Shown here: positions 1 to 8,503 of the stretch, piece after piece
How positions within the stretch are numbered: position 1 is the stretch's first letter
Layout of the letters: every line of letters begins with the position of its first letter
Source: an uncultured Clostridium sp.
GTDB lineage: Bacteria; Bacillota; Clostridia; TANB77; CAG-508
Direction: 5' to 3'
Length of the DNA: 60,885 nucleotides
Assembly: GCA_905213875.1 (NCBI GenBank)
Contig: CAJMJN010000005.1
Location: 1-60,885 of the forward strand
Program-made: the position numbers and the translations under genes
Notes under the pieces: generated by a model
The model's input: the letters and a program-made list of their open reading frames with translations, nothing else
Databases searched by the model: none
What the model was told of the DNA's origin: nothing

Positions 1-177
1 CCTTTTATATACTCTCCAATATTCTTTTTCTCCTGGTATATCTCCTGCTTTTTCTTTATGTCTATTCATTGCTCCAACATCTTTACAAGTTTTTTCTGTT
101 CCTTTTATTGGTCGATTACAATATATTTCATCTTTTCTATTTACTGATATAAAATATTGATGCCAATTTTCTAATTT
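1..177 (-). pseudogene. Remnant of a DUF6076-like zinc-binding protein, cut by the window edge
   Basis: An open minus-strand frame enters from the left edge and reads LENWHQYFISVNRKDEIYCN followed by RPIKGTEKTCKDVGAMNRH. The CN(R)P..K.TCKDVGA pattern resembles the C-terminal zinc-binding segment of DUF6076-type accessory proteins. A TAG lies in frame just upstream (178-180) and no start codon is present, so this is a 5'-truncated piece rather than a gene. Family assignment is from memory of the motif only. The rest may continue outside the window. Confidence 0.4.
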
Positions 178-185
178 CTATATAT

Positions 186-386
186 CTATCTGTATCTTAA
201 ATTATAAAGAATATATATACAAAATACCATATATGTATATATAATAATATATAGCATCATTAATTTTTTGTTAAATATTGCTTTTATTACATTCTTAAAC
301 CCTTGTCTTACCTCTGGCTTTAATAAACAATACAACATAAACACATTGGCCTATATCATTATAGCTAATTCCCTATTTGTAAACAT
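186..386 (-). pseudogene. Decayed membrane-protein gene with an in-frame TAG
   Basis: An ATG at 386 with an upstream GGAAGGA site opens a frame MFTNRELAIMI that hits TAG at codon 12 (351-353). It then continues ANVFMLYCLLKPEVRQGF and a hydrophobic stretch to a stop near 186. The stop could have come from a TGG codon. The conserved look of TNRE, LLKPEVR, NVIKAIFNKK and the second hydrophobic block suggests the N-terminal part of an accessory membrane protein. Function unknown. Confidence 0.4.
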
Positions 387-480
387 ATGCTTCCTTCCTA
401 TTGCATATCTTTATCGATAATTTAACATCTAATATGGCACTTACTATTTGAAAATTTTGTCGTAACATGTCTCTGATTAT

Positions 481-530
481 AAAAAAAGCAAAATAATCAT
501 GTATTTTATACATTTATACTTTGCTTTTTA
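481..530 (-). terminator. Rho-independent terminator after the DUF262 gene
   Basis: AAAAAGCAAA (left) pairs with TTTGCTTTTT (right) around an AT-rich loop that itself contains a small ATGTA/TACAT stem. Read on the minus strand it follows the DUF262 stop by a few bases and ends in a T-rich tract. Confidence 0.6.
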
Positions 531-537
531 TTAGTCT

Positions 538-2280
538 TTATTTTATTAACTTGTTATCATCGAGATATTTTATAAAATTATTGATAATTTCTTTATTACG
601 TTTAATTATATCTTCTTCTGTAAAATCTGATTTATTGTTATTAGCTAAATCTATTAATTCCTCATTTAATGTTCCTTCTTTTAACTGATTTCTTGAATTA
701 GTAAAACCTTTATAATATTTCTTTTTATCTTCAAATCTATAATCAGATGCTCTTATATTGATTCTTTTCTCTAAAATTGCTTTATTACCTAAAACATCCA
801 ATAATTTATCATCTGATAGCGTCTTTTCATTTTCTTGTCTCTTTTTTGCATAAATATGTTCTATTTCAAAAATATTTTCTAATGATATTAATTTTTGTTT
901 TTCGTTATTAAAAGCCCACCATGCAAGCATAGATTTTGTTACAGGTCTTTGATTCCAAAATCCATAATTTTCTATTATACTTCTAAGTAATTCTTTTTCA
1001 AATTTATATTCGTCAAATGTAACCTCTTTATTTTCAACAATATTTATCATTTCTGCAAACACGGGAGTACGAAGTGCATTAACACCAGGGTTGGTTATTG
1101 CATATGCAAAAATAAATGCTGTTATTTTATTTAAAAATTCATATAGTCTATCATCATCTAAATTATTATCTTCATCTTTATTTTTCATAAAATATACAGA
1201 TAAGAAGTATGTCCACATCCCATTTGGTGCGTAATTTAGAACAAATAATCTTTTTAATATTCTCTCTGAAAATCTATCTTGATCCTGATTTGAAACATCA
1301 TTCCAAAAATCTGCTAAATCGATAAGATTTTGCAATGTAGTATCATTATTTAATAATGCATATGAATCTTTTTCATAAAATTTTCTTAAAGCTTCAGTAG
1401 TTGAACTTTTTATTCCTTTTTTAGCTCTTTCAAAATACATATATCTTGTAAATAATTCATCCATTGGTGTTCCTGATATTGGTTTGAATATTTTGCTGCA
1501 AACTTCCTCTAATTCTTTCCATTTTTTTATAAAGTTCTCTTTTTCACCTTTTTTTGAATAATACTTATAAAATTGTGCTTTAAATATATCTGCATCTGAA
1601 AGTGGTAGTCCTCTATCATTCAAAGTTGAAAAAATTCTCAATGCTGTATTTTGATTATCGGCTTCTATTGGCAATAAAATGCAGTTGTTTAATATTCTTA
1701 TAGGGAAATATGAAAACACATCTAAATATTCATTTAAAAATTCTTCTATCTTAGCTTGAAAAAATCTATAATTTTTTGCATATTTGCTTTTTTGATTATC
1801 TTTTACAATTCCTGTTTTTAAAATATCTAAAAATTCTTCCTTGTCATTATCTGTAGCAACCTCAGAATCAATTTTTAATTCATTTAAATTTGCTGTTCCA
1901 AATTCATCTGTTCTCCAAATGCATTTAGCAATTAAATCTCTTGTTTTCATTGATTCATCTGTTTTCATCAAACTAAATCTAACATAAAAAGCTCTAAGCA
2001 AAAGCATTAATGTTGTTAATCTTTGTTGACCATCAATTACTTCTTTTTTATTATTTTCATTTTTAAAAGTAACTATTGGCCCCAAATAATATTCTTCATC
2101 ACTATTAAACTCTTTATATTGACCATTTGGAAAAGCAAATTCAAAAATATCTTCCCATAAAGTTTGACATTCTTCTTCTGTCCAAGCATAAGGTCTTTGA
2201 TAATCTGGAATAACAAAATTTGAGTTCTTATCTCCAAATAAAGATATTATATTTTTTTGATCTACACTTAATTTTGACAT
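538..2280 (-). CDS. DUF262/DUF1524 protein (GmrSD-like nuclease family)
   Basis: 580 residues. The N-terminal DUF262 (ParB/Srx-like) domain carries YQRPYAW at about 27-33 and DGQQRLTT at 83-90, the nucleotide-binding or nicking motif of GmrS-type domains. The C-terminal third carries EIEHIYAKK (near 470) and LGNKAIL, which matches the His-Asn layout of DUF1524 HNH nucleases, though the usual IEHILPQ is altered. Family members include type IV restriction enzymes against modified phage DNA (GmrSD, BrxU, SspE-like), but many DUF262 proteins are uncharacterised. The start is supported by GGAGAG upstream of ATG. It appears intact and sits in a patch with decayed genes and a restriction-subunit stump, which suggests a defence-type accessory locus. 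The target is unknown. Confidence 0.85.
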   Translation of the reverse strand: MSKLSVDQKNIISLFGDKNSNFVIPDYQRPYAWTEEECQTLWEDIFEFAFPNGQYKEFNSDEEYYLGPIVTFKNENNKKEVIDGQQRLTTLMLLLRAFYVRFSLMKTDESMKTRDLIAKCIWRTDEFGTANLNELKIDSEVATDNDKEEFLDILKTGIVKDNQKSKYAKNYRFFQAKIEEFLNEYLDVFSYFPIRILNNCILLPIEADNQNTALRIFSTLNDRGLPLSDADIFKAQFYKYYSKKGEKENFIKKWKELEEVCSKIFKPISGTPMDELFTRYMYFERAKKGIKSSTTEALRKFYEKDSYALLNNDTTLQNLIDLADFWNDVSNQDQDRFSERILKRLFVLNYAPNGMWTYFLSVYFMKNKDEDNNLDDDRLYEFLNKITAFIFAYAITNPGVNALRTPVFAEMINIVENKEVTFDEYKFEKELLRSIIENYGFWNQRPVTKSMLAWWAFNNEKQKLISLENIFEIEHIYAKKRQENEKTLSDDKLLDVLGNKAILEKRINIRASDYRFEDKKKYYKGFTNSRNQLKEGTLNEELIDLANNNKSDFTEEDIIKRNKEIINNFIKYLDDNKLIK

Positions 2281-2360
2281 ATATTTTATTCTCTCCTATT
2301 CTTTACATTTACTATTGATAATATTTTAAAGCTCCAATAATAATTTTACCATCAATCATA

Positions 2361-2666
2361 TCAACTAAAAATTTCTTTTAAGTTATGTGTTGATTTTAAA
2401 TCTTTTCTTGTGTTTTTTTTATTTTCTACAACAATTTTTAATTTTTTATTTTCCTTTTCATCTGGTTCAAATACAGCTATATCAATCGGATAACCTTTTC
2501 TATCTGAAGGTGATGACTTAACCCTATATTGTGGATGTATTTGTATCATTTCTTTTGGATAACCATAATCCTCTACTAGAATCTTTGAATATGGTTGTAC
2601 TGCATATATTTCTTCTGGTGTCGCATTTACTTCTTCATCAGAAATATAATCTATTAATTTTTCCAT
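2361..2666 (-). pseudogene. N-terminal stump of a type I restriction R-like subunit
   Basis: 101 residues starting MEKLIDYISDEEVNATPEEI, then LVEDYGYPKE, IDIAVFEPDE and IVVENKK. This is the opening of the N-terminal nuclease-like domain (HSDR_N type) of type I restriction R subunits and related N6-methylases; D...ExK of the PD-(D/E)XK fold is visible as D(IAV)...E(N)K. Full proteins continue for several hundred residues with a helicase or methylase. Here the frame stops after KSTHNLKEIFS with no continuation, so the rest has been deleted. Expression is possible but a restriction function is not. Confidence 0.7.
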
Positions 2667-3030
2667 TTTTTACTTCGACATTATTCTATCATTTTTATTA
2701 TTCTATTTCAAGAAAATTTTGAATATTTCAAAAAACGAATCAATACTTATTTCTCAAAAAATTACTGGCACATTTCTGCGCCATTTTCTATCTATAATAA
2801 TCTCTACTCTTTTCCTTAGTTTTCTCCTACTTTTCTTTAGTTTGTTTCTCTATTTCTTTTAAAACTTGTTTAACAATACCTAGTTTCATTTACATTCTTT
2901 TTAGATTGTGTAATTCTTATTTGTCTTAAAATATCCAGCAACTATTATTCTAATTGCTAATATCACTCCTATAATAATAAAAGAATAATATAATAACTAA
3001 ACAGATTGATATTTTACAATTTTTCACAGA
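2667..3030. other. Gene-free interval, nothing recognised
   Basis: About 360 bases between the restriction stump and the spo0A terminator. AT-rich with scattered stops in all frames; no convincing start, repeat or RNA fold seen. A minus-strand stretch (about 2750-2900) reads like broken coding sequence (KQVLKEIEKQTKEK) and may be more decayed accessory DNA. Confidence 0.4.
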
Positions 3031-3082
3031 AAAATTCCTCTTTATATTTATTATCTCTAATAAGTATAAAGAGGAAAATTTT
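3031..3082 (-). terminator. Terminator of spo0A
   Basis: AAAATTCCTCTTTATA at 3031-3046 pairs with TATAAAGAGGAAAATTTT at 3065-3082. It lies directly after the spo0A stop on the minus strand and ends in a T-rich arm. Confidence 0.7.
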
Positions 3083-3088
3083 CTATTC

Positions 3089-3907
3089 CTAAGCAATTTT
3101 TAATTCTAGGCGTAATTTATCAGCAATCATTGCTATAAACTCTGAATTTGTTGGCTTTCCTTTAGCAGCTGAAATTGTATATCCAAATATTTTTTCCACT
3201 GTTTTTTGATCTCCACGTCCCCAAGCTACTTCTATTGCGTGACGTATTGCACGTTCTACGCGACTTGGAGTTGTGTTAAATTTGCTAGCAATTTGAGGAT
3301 ATAAACTTTTTGTTATTTGATTTATAACATCTATATCTTTTATTACCATCATTATTGCCTCACGTAAATATTGATATCCTTTTATATGTGCAGGTACTCC
3401 TACTTCATGAATCAAGTTTGTTACTAAAGCTTCTAAATTTTGATCACTTCCTACTTTTGCAGGATCAACATCTATATACATTTTTTTACTATCTCTTGTT
3501 ACAAAAGTATCTTTTTGTGGTTCTGGTTTATAAAATTTTATTTCTCTGATTCTTTTTATTAATAGCTCAATATCAAATGGTTTTACCACATAATATTCTG
3601 CTCCTAGTGAAATTGCTCTTTGCGTTATTTTATCTTGTCCAACTGCTGAAAGCATTATTATTGTTGGTTGATTTGGATTAGCATTTTTATTTAATTTTTC
3701 TAATACACCTAATCCATCTAAATGTGGCATTATTACATCTAATAAAACTATTTCCGGTTTTATCGTTGATATTAAATTTACTGCCTCATTTCCATCTTTA
3801 GCAATTCCTATAACTTCCATATCTTCTTGATCATTTATATAATTTGATAATGTATATGCAAAGTCTTGGTTGTCATCTGCAATTAATACTGAAATTTTTT
3901 CTTTCAT
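3089..3907 (-). CDS. spo0A: Sporulation master regulator Spo0A
   Basis: 272 residues. The receiver domain (1-125) has the acidic pair D11/D12, phospho-acceptor D57 in LLDVIMPHLDG, and K109 in VVKPFD. The C-terminal Spo0A DNA-binding domain is complete, with LIHEVGVPAHIKGYQYLREA, then the recognition-helix region FNTTPSRVERAIRHAIEVAW and FGYTISAAKGKPTNSEFIA. In the family, the phosphorylated dimer binds TGTCGAA-type 0A boxes and starts sporulation. RBS is AGGAGGGG before ATG. The gene is monocistronic with its own promoter and terminator; a palindrome overlaps its likely start of transcription. spoIVB, often next to it, is not present. Confidence 0.98.
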   Translation of the reverse strand: MKEKISVLIADDNQDFAYTLSNYINDQEDMEVIGIAKDGNEAVNLISTIKPEIVLLDVIMPHLDGLGVLEKLNKNANPNQPTIIMLSAVGQDKITQRAISLGAEYYVVKPFDIELLIKRIREIKFYKPEPQKDTFVTRDSKKMYIDVDPAKVGSDQNLEALVTNLIHEVGVPAHIKGYQYLREAIMMVIKDIDVINQITKSLYPQIASKFNTTPSRVERAIRHAIEVAWGRGDQKTVEKIFGYTISAAKGKPTNSEFIAMIADKLRLELKIA

Positions 3908-3925
3908 ATTTCCCCTCCTAAAATC

Positions 3926-3950
3926 TCAATTGTAAATTTTTTACAATTGA
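3926..3950. promoter_or_regulatory. Palindrome over the spo0A transcription start
   Basis: TCAATTGTAAA (3926-3936) and TTTACAATTGA (3940-3950) form an 11-bp perfect inverted repeat with a 3-base spacer. It begins immediately downstream of the -10 box and so would cover the start site. It could be an operator or a 5' hairpin in the mRNA. It does not match a 0A box. No T tract follows, so it is not a terminator. Confidence 0.6.
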
Positions 3951-3979
3951 ATTATATTACTTTAGGGTATATTTTTCAA
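3951..3979 (-). promoter_or_regulatory. SigA-type promoter of spo0A
   Basis: On the minus strand, -35 TTGAAA (3974-3979), a 17-base spacer, then -10 TATAAT (3951-3956). It reads into the spo0A RBS about 40 bases downstream. Confidence 0.75.
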
Positions 3980-4024
3980 TGTTTTTTGGAATTTTCTTCC
4001 ATTCATTTTATGAAAGTGCCAAAA

Positions 4025-4669
4025 TCATATACATTTCGTTATGTATTTTTTACATAACTCTTTATATTCTATTATTTTTACTTTTTTTGTATTAAAATCT
4101 TCTATTAATTTTTCTTTTTTATCATTTTCCATTTCTATTTTACATATGATTTTTTCTTCAAATGTTGATTCTATTATATTTATTTTGTTATTTCTACAAT
4201 AATATTTAAAATTGTCTAGTTCACTATAATCTACTATTACTTCTAGTTGACTTCCCAATCTTTTTTCTATTTTTATACTTTTTTCTATTGCCAGTGTCAA
4301 ACTATCTGAATAGGCTCTTACAAGTCCACCTGTTCCAAGTAATATTCCGCCAAAATATCTTGTTACAACTATTAGCACATTTACATATCCATTTTTTTGC
4401 AATATATTAAGCATTGGCGCTCCTGCTGTTCCTGATGGTTCACCATCATCACTAAATCTTTCTATAATTTGTCCGTCTTCAATTACTCTATATGCTATAC
4501 AATTGTGGCGTGCATCAAAATATTTTTTTCTTGTTTCTTTTATTATTTTTTCCGCTTCTTCTATGTTTTTTATGTAAAATAAATTTGCAATAAATTTTGA
4601 TTTTTTCTCTACTATTTCAGCTTGTACATTTTCTTTTATTGTAAAAAATCCTTTAACTATGTCTGACAC
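4025..4669 (-). CDS. yigZ: YigZ/IMPACT family protein
   Basis: 214 residues, the usual length for bacterial YigZ (YvyE) proteins. The IMPACT N-terminal domain shows KSKFIANLFY, ARHNCIAYRV, the signature DDGEPSGTAG and VTRYFGGILLGTGGLVRAYS. The C-terminal DUF1949-like ferredoxin-fold domain covers about 140-205. In E. coli the family has been linked to co-translational or ribosome-associated roles; the biochemical activity is unsettled. The start appears to be GTG behind GAGGAG. It is a stand-alone gene between spo0A and the flavoprotein. Confidence 0.9.
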   Translation of the reverse strand: MSDIVKGFFTIKENVQAEIVEKKSKFIANLFYIKNIEEAEKIIKETRKKYFDARHNCIAYRVIEDGQIIERFSDDGEPSGTAGAPMLNILQKNGYVNVLIVVTRYFGGILLGTGGLVRAYSDSLTLAIEKSIKIEKRLGSQLEVIVDYSELDNFKYYCRNNKINIIESTFEEKIICKIEMENDKKEKLIEDFNTKKVKIIEYKELCKKYITKCI

Positions 4670-4712
4670 TATTAGCTCATCTCCTCTTTAATAAATCTAT
4701 CCTAAAAATTAA

Positions 4713-4750
4713 ATTTTGGCAATGTATTATAAATTTAACATAGCCAAAAT
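4713..4750 (-). terminator. Terminator after the HI0933-type flavoprotein
   Basis: ATTTTGGC (4713-4720) pairs with GCCAAAAT (4743-4750). On the minus strand it follows the flavoprotein stop and ends in AATTTAATTTTT. Confidence 0.55.
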
Positions 4751-4764
4751 CATATTATTAACCA

Positions 4765-6102
4765 TTATTCTATTTTTTCACTACTAGCATTTTTTCCAGC
4801 CACAAATCCTGTGGAATATGCAATTTGCAAATTAAATCCACCTGTGTAACTATCTACATCTATTATTTCTCCTGCGAAATATAAATTTTTTACTAATTTG
4901 GATTCCATAGTTTTAGGATCTATTTCACTTATTTTTATTCCTCCACTTGTTACTATTGCTTCATCTATTGTTCTTGTTCCTTTTATCTTTAGTTTAAAAT
5001 CTTTTAAAATCTTTACTAATGTTTTTCTTTCTTCTTTGGTTATTTCATTAACTTTTTTATCTGCTGATATTCCACTTTGCTCTACTATTACTGGAATTAA
5101 TTTTTGAGGTAACAACTTGTCTAAACTATTTTTAAATTGCTTATTTTTTAGTTCTTCAAAATCCCTTAATATTCTAGCTTCTAATTTTTTCTCTGATAAT
5201 GCTGGTTTAAAGTCTATACTTAGTTCTACTATTTTATTTTTACATTTTTCTTCAATGTTCTTATATCTTACTAGATGTGCTGAACTACTTAATATTGTAG
5301 GTCCAGATACACCAAAATGTGTAAATAACATTTCACCAAAATCATCATATAATAGCTTGTTTTTTTCTAAATCAGTAATTTTTATTGCAATATTTCTTAA
5401 GCTTAATCCTTGTAATTCTTTGCAGATATCTTTTTCATATATTTCTAGTGGTACTAATGATGGTTTTATTTTTGTAATTGTGTGTCCAAACTTTTCGACT
5501 AATTTATATCCATCTCCTGTTGAACCTGTTAATGGATAGCTTTTTCCTCCTGTGGCAAGTATTACAGAATCTGCTAATATTGTTTCATTTTCTGTTTTTA
5601 TTCCAATTACTTCATATTTTTTAGATTGCTTTTTTGACTTCTTAACATTTTCTTCATTAATTTTTTTAGCTTGTTCTTCATAATTTTCATTTACTAATAT
5701 TTCTTTGACTCTTGTATTATATAAAACTTCTACATTATTTTCTTTTAATTTTTTAGTAAAGCATTTTAATACATCTTGGGAATGATCTGTTACTGGAAAT
5801 ATTCTGTTTCCTCTTTCTTCTTTTACTTGCAATCCTTCTTTATTTAGGAATTTGATTATATCTTCATTGGTAAATTGTTGATAACAACTATATAAAAATC
5901 TTCCATTTCCTGGTGTATTTTTTATAAAGTCTTCAATAGGCAAAGAAGAGGTTATATTACACCTCCCTTTGCCTGTTATCAATAGTTTACGACCTAGAGA
6001 TTGCATTTTTTCTATCACTATAACTTTGTTTTCTTTGTTCTGACTTGCTTCTATTGCTGCCATCATCCCCGCAGGGCCTCCACCTATTACTATTATTTTC
6101 AT
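4765..6102 (-). CDS. NAD(P)/FAD-dependent oxidoreductase, BaiN/HI0933 family
   Basis: 445 residues. The N-terminal dinucleotide-binding motif is GGGPAGMMAA (7-16), followed by GRKLLITGKGRCN, the HI0933 signature. The second flavin motif is ILATGGKSYPLTGSTGDGY, and the C-terminal FAD contact is LYFAGEIIDVDSYTGGFNLQ. Family members bind FAD tightly. One member, BaiN of Clostridium scindens, has been reported to act on bile-acid intermediates, but most are uncharacterised housekeeping flavoproteins, so no substrate is claimed. A KINEENVKKSKKQSKK insert near 150-165 is unusually lysine-rich. The next gene upstream (charged membrane protein) starts only about 880 bases away on the same strand, so the two may be co-transcribed. 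Confidence 0.88.
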   Translation of the reverse strand: MKIIVIGGGPAGMMAAIEASQNKENKVIVIEKMQSLGRKLLITGKGRCNITSSLPIEDFIKNTPGNGRFLYSCYQQFTNEDIIKFLNKEGLQVKEERGNRIFPVTDHSQDVLKCFTKKLKENNVEVLYNTRVKEILVNENYEEQAKKINEENVKKSKKQSKKYEVIGIKTENETILADSVILATGGKSYPLTGSTGDGYKLVEKFGHTITKIKPSLVPLEIYEKDICKELQGLSLRNIAIKITDLEKNKLLYDDFGEMLFTHFGVSGPTILSSSAHLVRYKNIEEKCKNKIVELSIDFKPALSEKKLEARILRDFEELKNKQFKNSLDKLLPQKLIPVIVEQSGISADKKVNEITKEERKTLVKILKDFKLKIKGTRTIDEAIVTSGGIKISEIDPKTMESKLVKNLYFAGEIIDVDSYTGGFNLQIAYSTGFVAGKNASSEKIE

Positions 6103-6125
6103 ATATCGGCCTTTCTAACTATGTT

Positions 6126-6983
6126 TTATTTTGTTTCTTTTTTGGTACTATTACTTTTTTTAGTTTTATTTGTTGTTTCTTTTTTATCTGTTTTACTACT
6201 TTTACTTGTTTTTTTAGTTGTTGTTTTCTTTGTGTCTTTTTGAGTTGATTTTCCTTTTTTTGTACTTGTAGTTCCACTTTTTTTAATATCTTTTTTTGTG
6301 TTATTTTTTTCTTTTGAATCTTTACTACTTACTTCTTTTTCTTTATTTGCTCGTGTTTCATTTTTTTCTTGCTTTTTCTTTTCTTCTTCAGCAACTTCAT
6401 CAGGATCATCATCATTTAAATATCCTTTATGATGTGTTTGAGCCTCTCTTATATATTTATCTAACTCATCTTCTGTATTTTCTTCTTCAATAGTTTCTTC
6501 TTTTATATCTTCTTCACTTGTTTCATTTACTTTTGTTTCCACATCTTCAACTGCTTTATCTTCTTTTTTATTTTGTTCTTCTATTTCTGGCATTAACCAT
6601 TCAATTCCATCATCTTCACTTAATTTTTCTTCTTTTGTTTCTTTTGATGTAGTTGGTTCTATCTTATTTTTTTCTTCAAACTTTTTACTTGAATCATCTT
6701 CAAGTGAAATATCTAAGTCATTTGTATTATCCACAATTGTTTCATTTTCTGTTGATAATTCCTCATCAGGTGTATCTTCAACCATCTTAAATAAGTCCAC
6801 ATATTCTGAATTTGATTTTTTAGTTTCTACTTTTTTATTGTTTATTTCTTTTTTGGCTTGTTTTTGTTTTTCCTTTTTTAATTTTTCAGCTTTTCGTTCT
6901 TCTTTTCTCGCTGACATTCCTCCAAATATTAATATTCCAGCTATTACTATAATTAATATTAATAAAATAACTACAACTAACAT
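6126..6983 (-). CDS. Membrane-anchored, highly charged low-complexity protein
   Basis: 285 residues, family not recognised. Residues 1-22 (MLVVVILLILIIVIAGILIF) are a single membrane helix. Everything after is hydrophilic: an acidic E/D/T-rich middle (about 60-190) and a C-terminal tail of K, T and S (about 200-285) built from TKK/SKK/TNKTKK-type short repeats. It resembles an anchor with a disordered cytoplasmic or extracellular tail, the basic end being suited to binding nucleic acid or cell-wall polymer. RBS is GAGGAGG before ATG. It lies just upstream of the flavoprotein. No enzymatic motif was found. Confidence 0.75.
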   Translation of the reverse strand: MLVVVILLILIIVIAGILIFGGMSARKEERKAEKLKKEKQKQAKKEINNKKVETKKSNSEYVDLFKMVEDTPDEELSTENETIVDNTNDLDISLEDDSSKKFEEKNKIEPTTSKETKEEKLSEDDGIEWLMPEIEEQNKKEDKAVEDVETKVNETSEEDIKEETIEEENTEDELDKYIREAQTHHKGYLNDDDPDEVAEEEKKKQEKNETRANKEKEVSSKDSKEKNNTKKDIKKSGTTSTKKGKSTQKDTKKTTTKKTSKSSKTDKKETTNKTKKSNSTKKETK

Positions 6984-7046
6984 ATTTTTTCCTCCTCGTA
7001 TATTTTTCTCAAATAATTTTTACTATATATTAAATTTTAATTTATC

Positions 7047-8288
7047 TTAATTATTTTCCATAAATTCTATTGCTTTTAGTATGCCCAATTTACCATATTC
7101 GTATGTAAGACCGCCTTGCATATATGCTATATATGGTTCTCTTATTGGTCCATCACAGCTAAGTTCTATTGTTGAGCCTTGTGTAAATGTTCCTGCTGCC
7201 ATTATTACTTTGTCTTCATATCCTCCCATATCTCCTGGGTATGGTAAAACATTTGAATCTATTGGTGAACCTTTTTGAATTCCTTGACAAAATTTAATTA
7301 ATTTTTCTTCTGTTCCTAATATTAATGTTTGAACTATATCTGCTCTTTTTGCATCTGATTTTGGTTCTACATTATATCCTAGTTTTTCTAACATTTTACT
7401 TGCAAATATTGCAGTTTTCACACTACTTCTAACTACTGATGGTGCAAAAAATAGTCCTTTTAATAATAATGAATTTTGATTTAATGATGGACCTATTTCT
7501 TTTCCTATTCCTGGTGATGTTAATCTTTCTGCACATAATTCAACCAAATCTTTTCTTCCTACTATATATGCTCCAGATGTTGCAATTCCTGCTCCTAAGT
7601 TTTTCATAAGTGAACCAACTGCTATATCTGCACCTGCTTCTATTGGCTCTTTTTCTTCTACAAATTCCCCATAACAATTATCTACCATAATTATTACTTC
7701 ATCATTTACTTTTCGAATTTCTTTTATTATTTTTTCAATTTTTTCTATATTTATACTTTCCCTTGTAGAATATCCTCTAGATTTTTGAATTTCTACTAAT
7801 TTTACATCTTTTTTAGCTAATCTATTTTTTATTTTTTCTACATCAAATTCATTATTTACTAGATCTATTTGTTCATATTTTATACCAAATGATTTTAATG
7901 AGCTATTACTATTTTCTGAACTTATTCCAATTACTGTCTGTAATGTGTCATATGGTTCTCCCGAAATACTTAACATTGTATCACCTGGACGTAATAATCC
8001 AAATAATGTAACTGTTAATGCATGCGTTCCTGATATTAATTGTGTTCTTACTAATGCATCTTCTGCTTTAAATACTTTTGCATAAATTTCTTCTATTTTA
8101 TTTCTTCCAGGTTCATCAATTCCATAACCTGTTGAAGAATTCATATGTGCTTCTTGCAAATCACATTCTTGGAATGCATCTAATACTTTTTTACTATTTT
8201 TTTCGCATAATTTGTCTAACTCTTTAAATTGTGGTTCTAATTCTTTTTCTACTTCTTCTGATAATTTTTCTAAATCTTTTTGTATCAT
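7047..8288 (-). CDS. Methionine gamma-lyase-like PLP enzyme (aluminium-resistance/YnbB family)
   Basis: 413 residues from the ATG at 8288; GGAGGG lies at the right distance before it, so a TTG eight codons further upstream is rejected. Fold type I PLP enzyme: LISGTHALTVTLFGLLRPGD, then DNCYGEF and VGSLMKNLGAG with the likely Schiff-base lysine K229. The family (methionine gamma-lyase related, annotated as aluminium resistance protein) is common beside glnR/hflX in Firmicutes and its physiological substrate is uncertain; C-S lyase activity is inferred only. Here it is upstream of the charged membrane protein on the same strand with a gap of about 60 bases. Confidence 0.88.
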   Translation of the reverse strand: MIQKDLEKLSEEVEKELEPQFKELDKLCEKNSKKVLDAFQECDLQEAHMNSSTGYGIDEPGRNKIEEIYAKVFKAEDALVRTQLISGTHALTVTLFGLLRPGDTMLSISGEPYDTLQTVIGISSENSNSSLKSFGIKYEQIDLVNNEFDVEKIKNRLAKKDVKLVEIQKSRGYSTRESINIEKIEKIIKEIRKVNDEVIIMVDNCYGEFVEEKEPIEAGADIAVGSLMKNLGAGIATSGAYIVGRKDLVELCAERLTSPGIGKEIGPSLNQNSLLLKGLFFAPSVVRSSVKTAIFASKMLEKLGYNVEPKSDAKRADIVQTLILGTEEKLIKFCQGIQKGSPIDSNVLPYPGDMGGYEDKVIMAAGTFTQGSTIELSCDGPIREPYIAYMQGGLTYEYGKLGILKAIEFMENN

Positions 8289-8445
8289 CCATTCTCCCTC
8301 CAATTTTAACAATTACATTTTACTACAATAAACTACTTTTTTCAAGCCAAACTACTAACAATTAAGGTTATACTATTATTTAATAAATCAAGAATTCAAA
8401 TAGTATCTGAAATTATAAATTTTCGTATATAAATGATTATGGCAC

Positions 8446-8474
8446 TTGACAATTACAAACAAATGTTTTATAAC
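8446..8474 (+). promoter_or_regulatory. Promoter of the ORF6N gene
   Basis: TTGACA (8446-8451), a 17-base spacer, TATAAC (8469-8474). The ORF6N ATG is 30 bases further on, behind AAAGGATG. Confidence 0.65.
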
Positions 8475-8503
8475 TATATATAATTATAAAAGGATGTGAA
8501 ATT

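Noticed and set aside
5117..5539. Plus-strand ORF of 140 codons
   Set aside because: It is antisense to the well-supported flavoprotein gene, has no RBS, and its composition is that of a mirrored AT-rich gene. The same holds for the other plus-strand frames lying over rpoB, rpoC, tuf, gdpP and the helicase.
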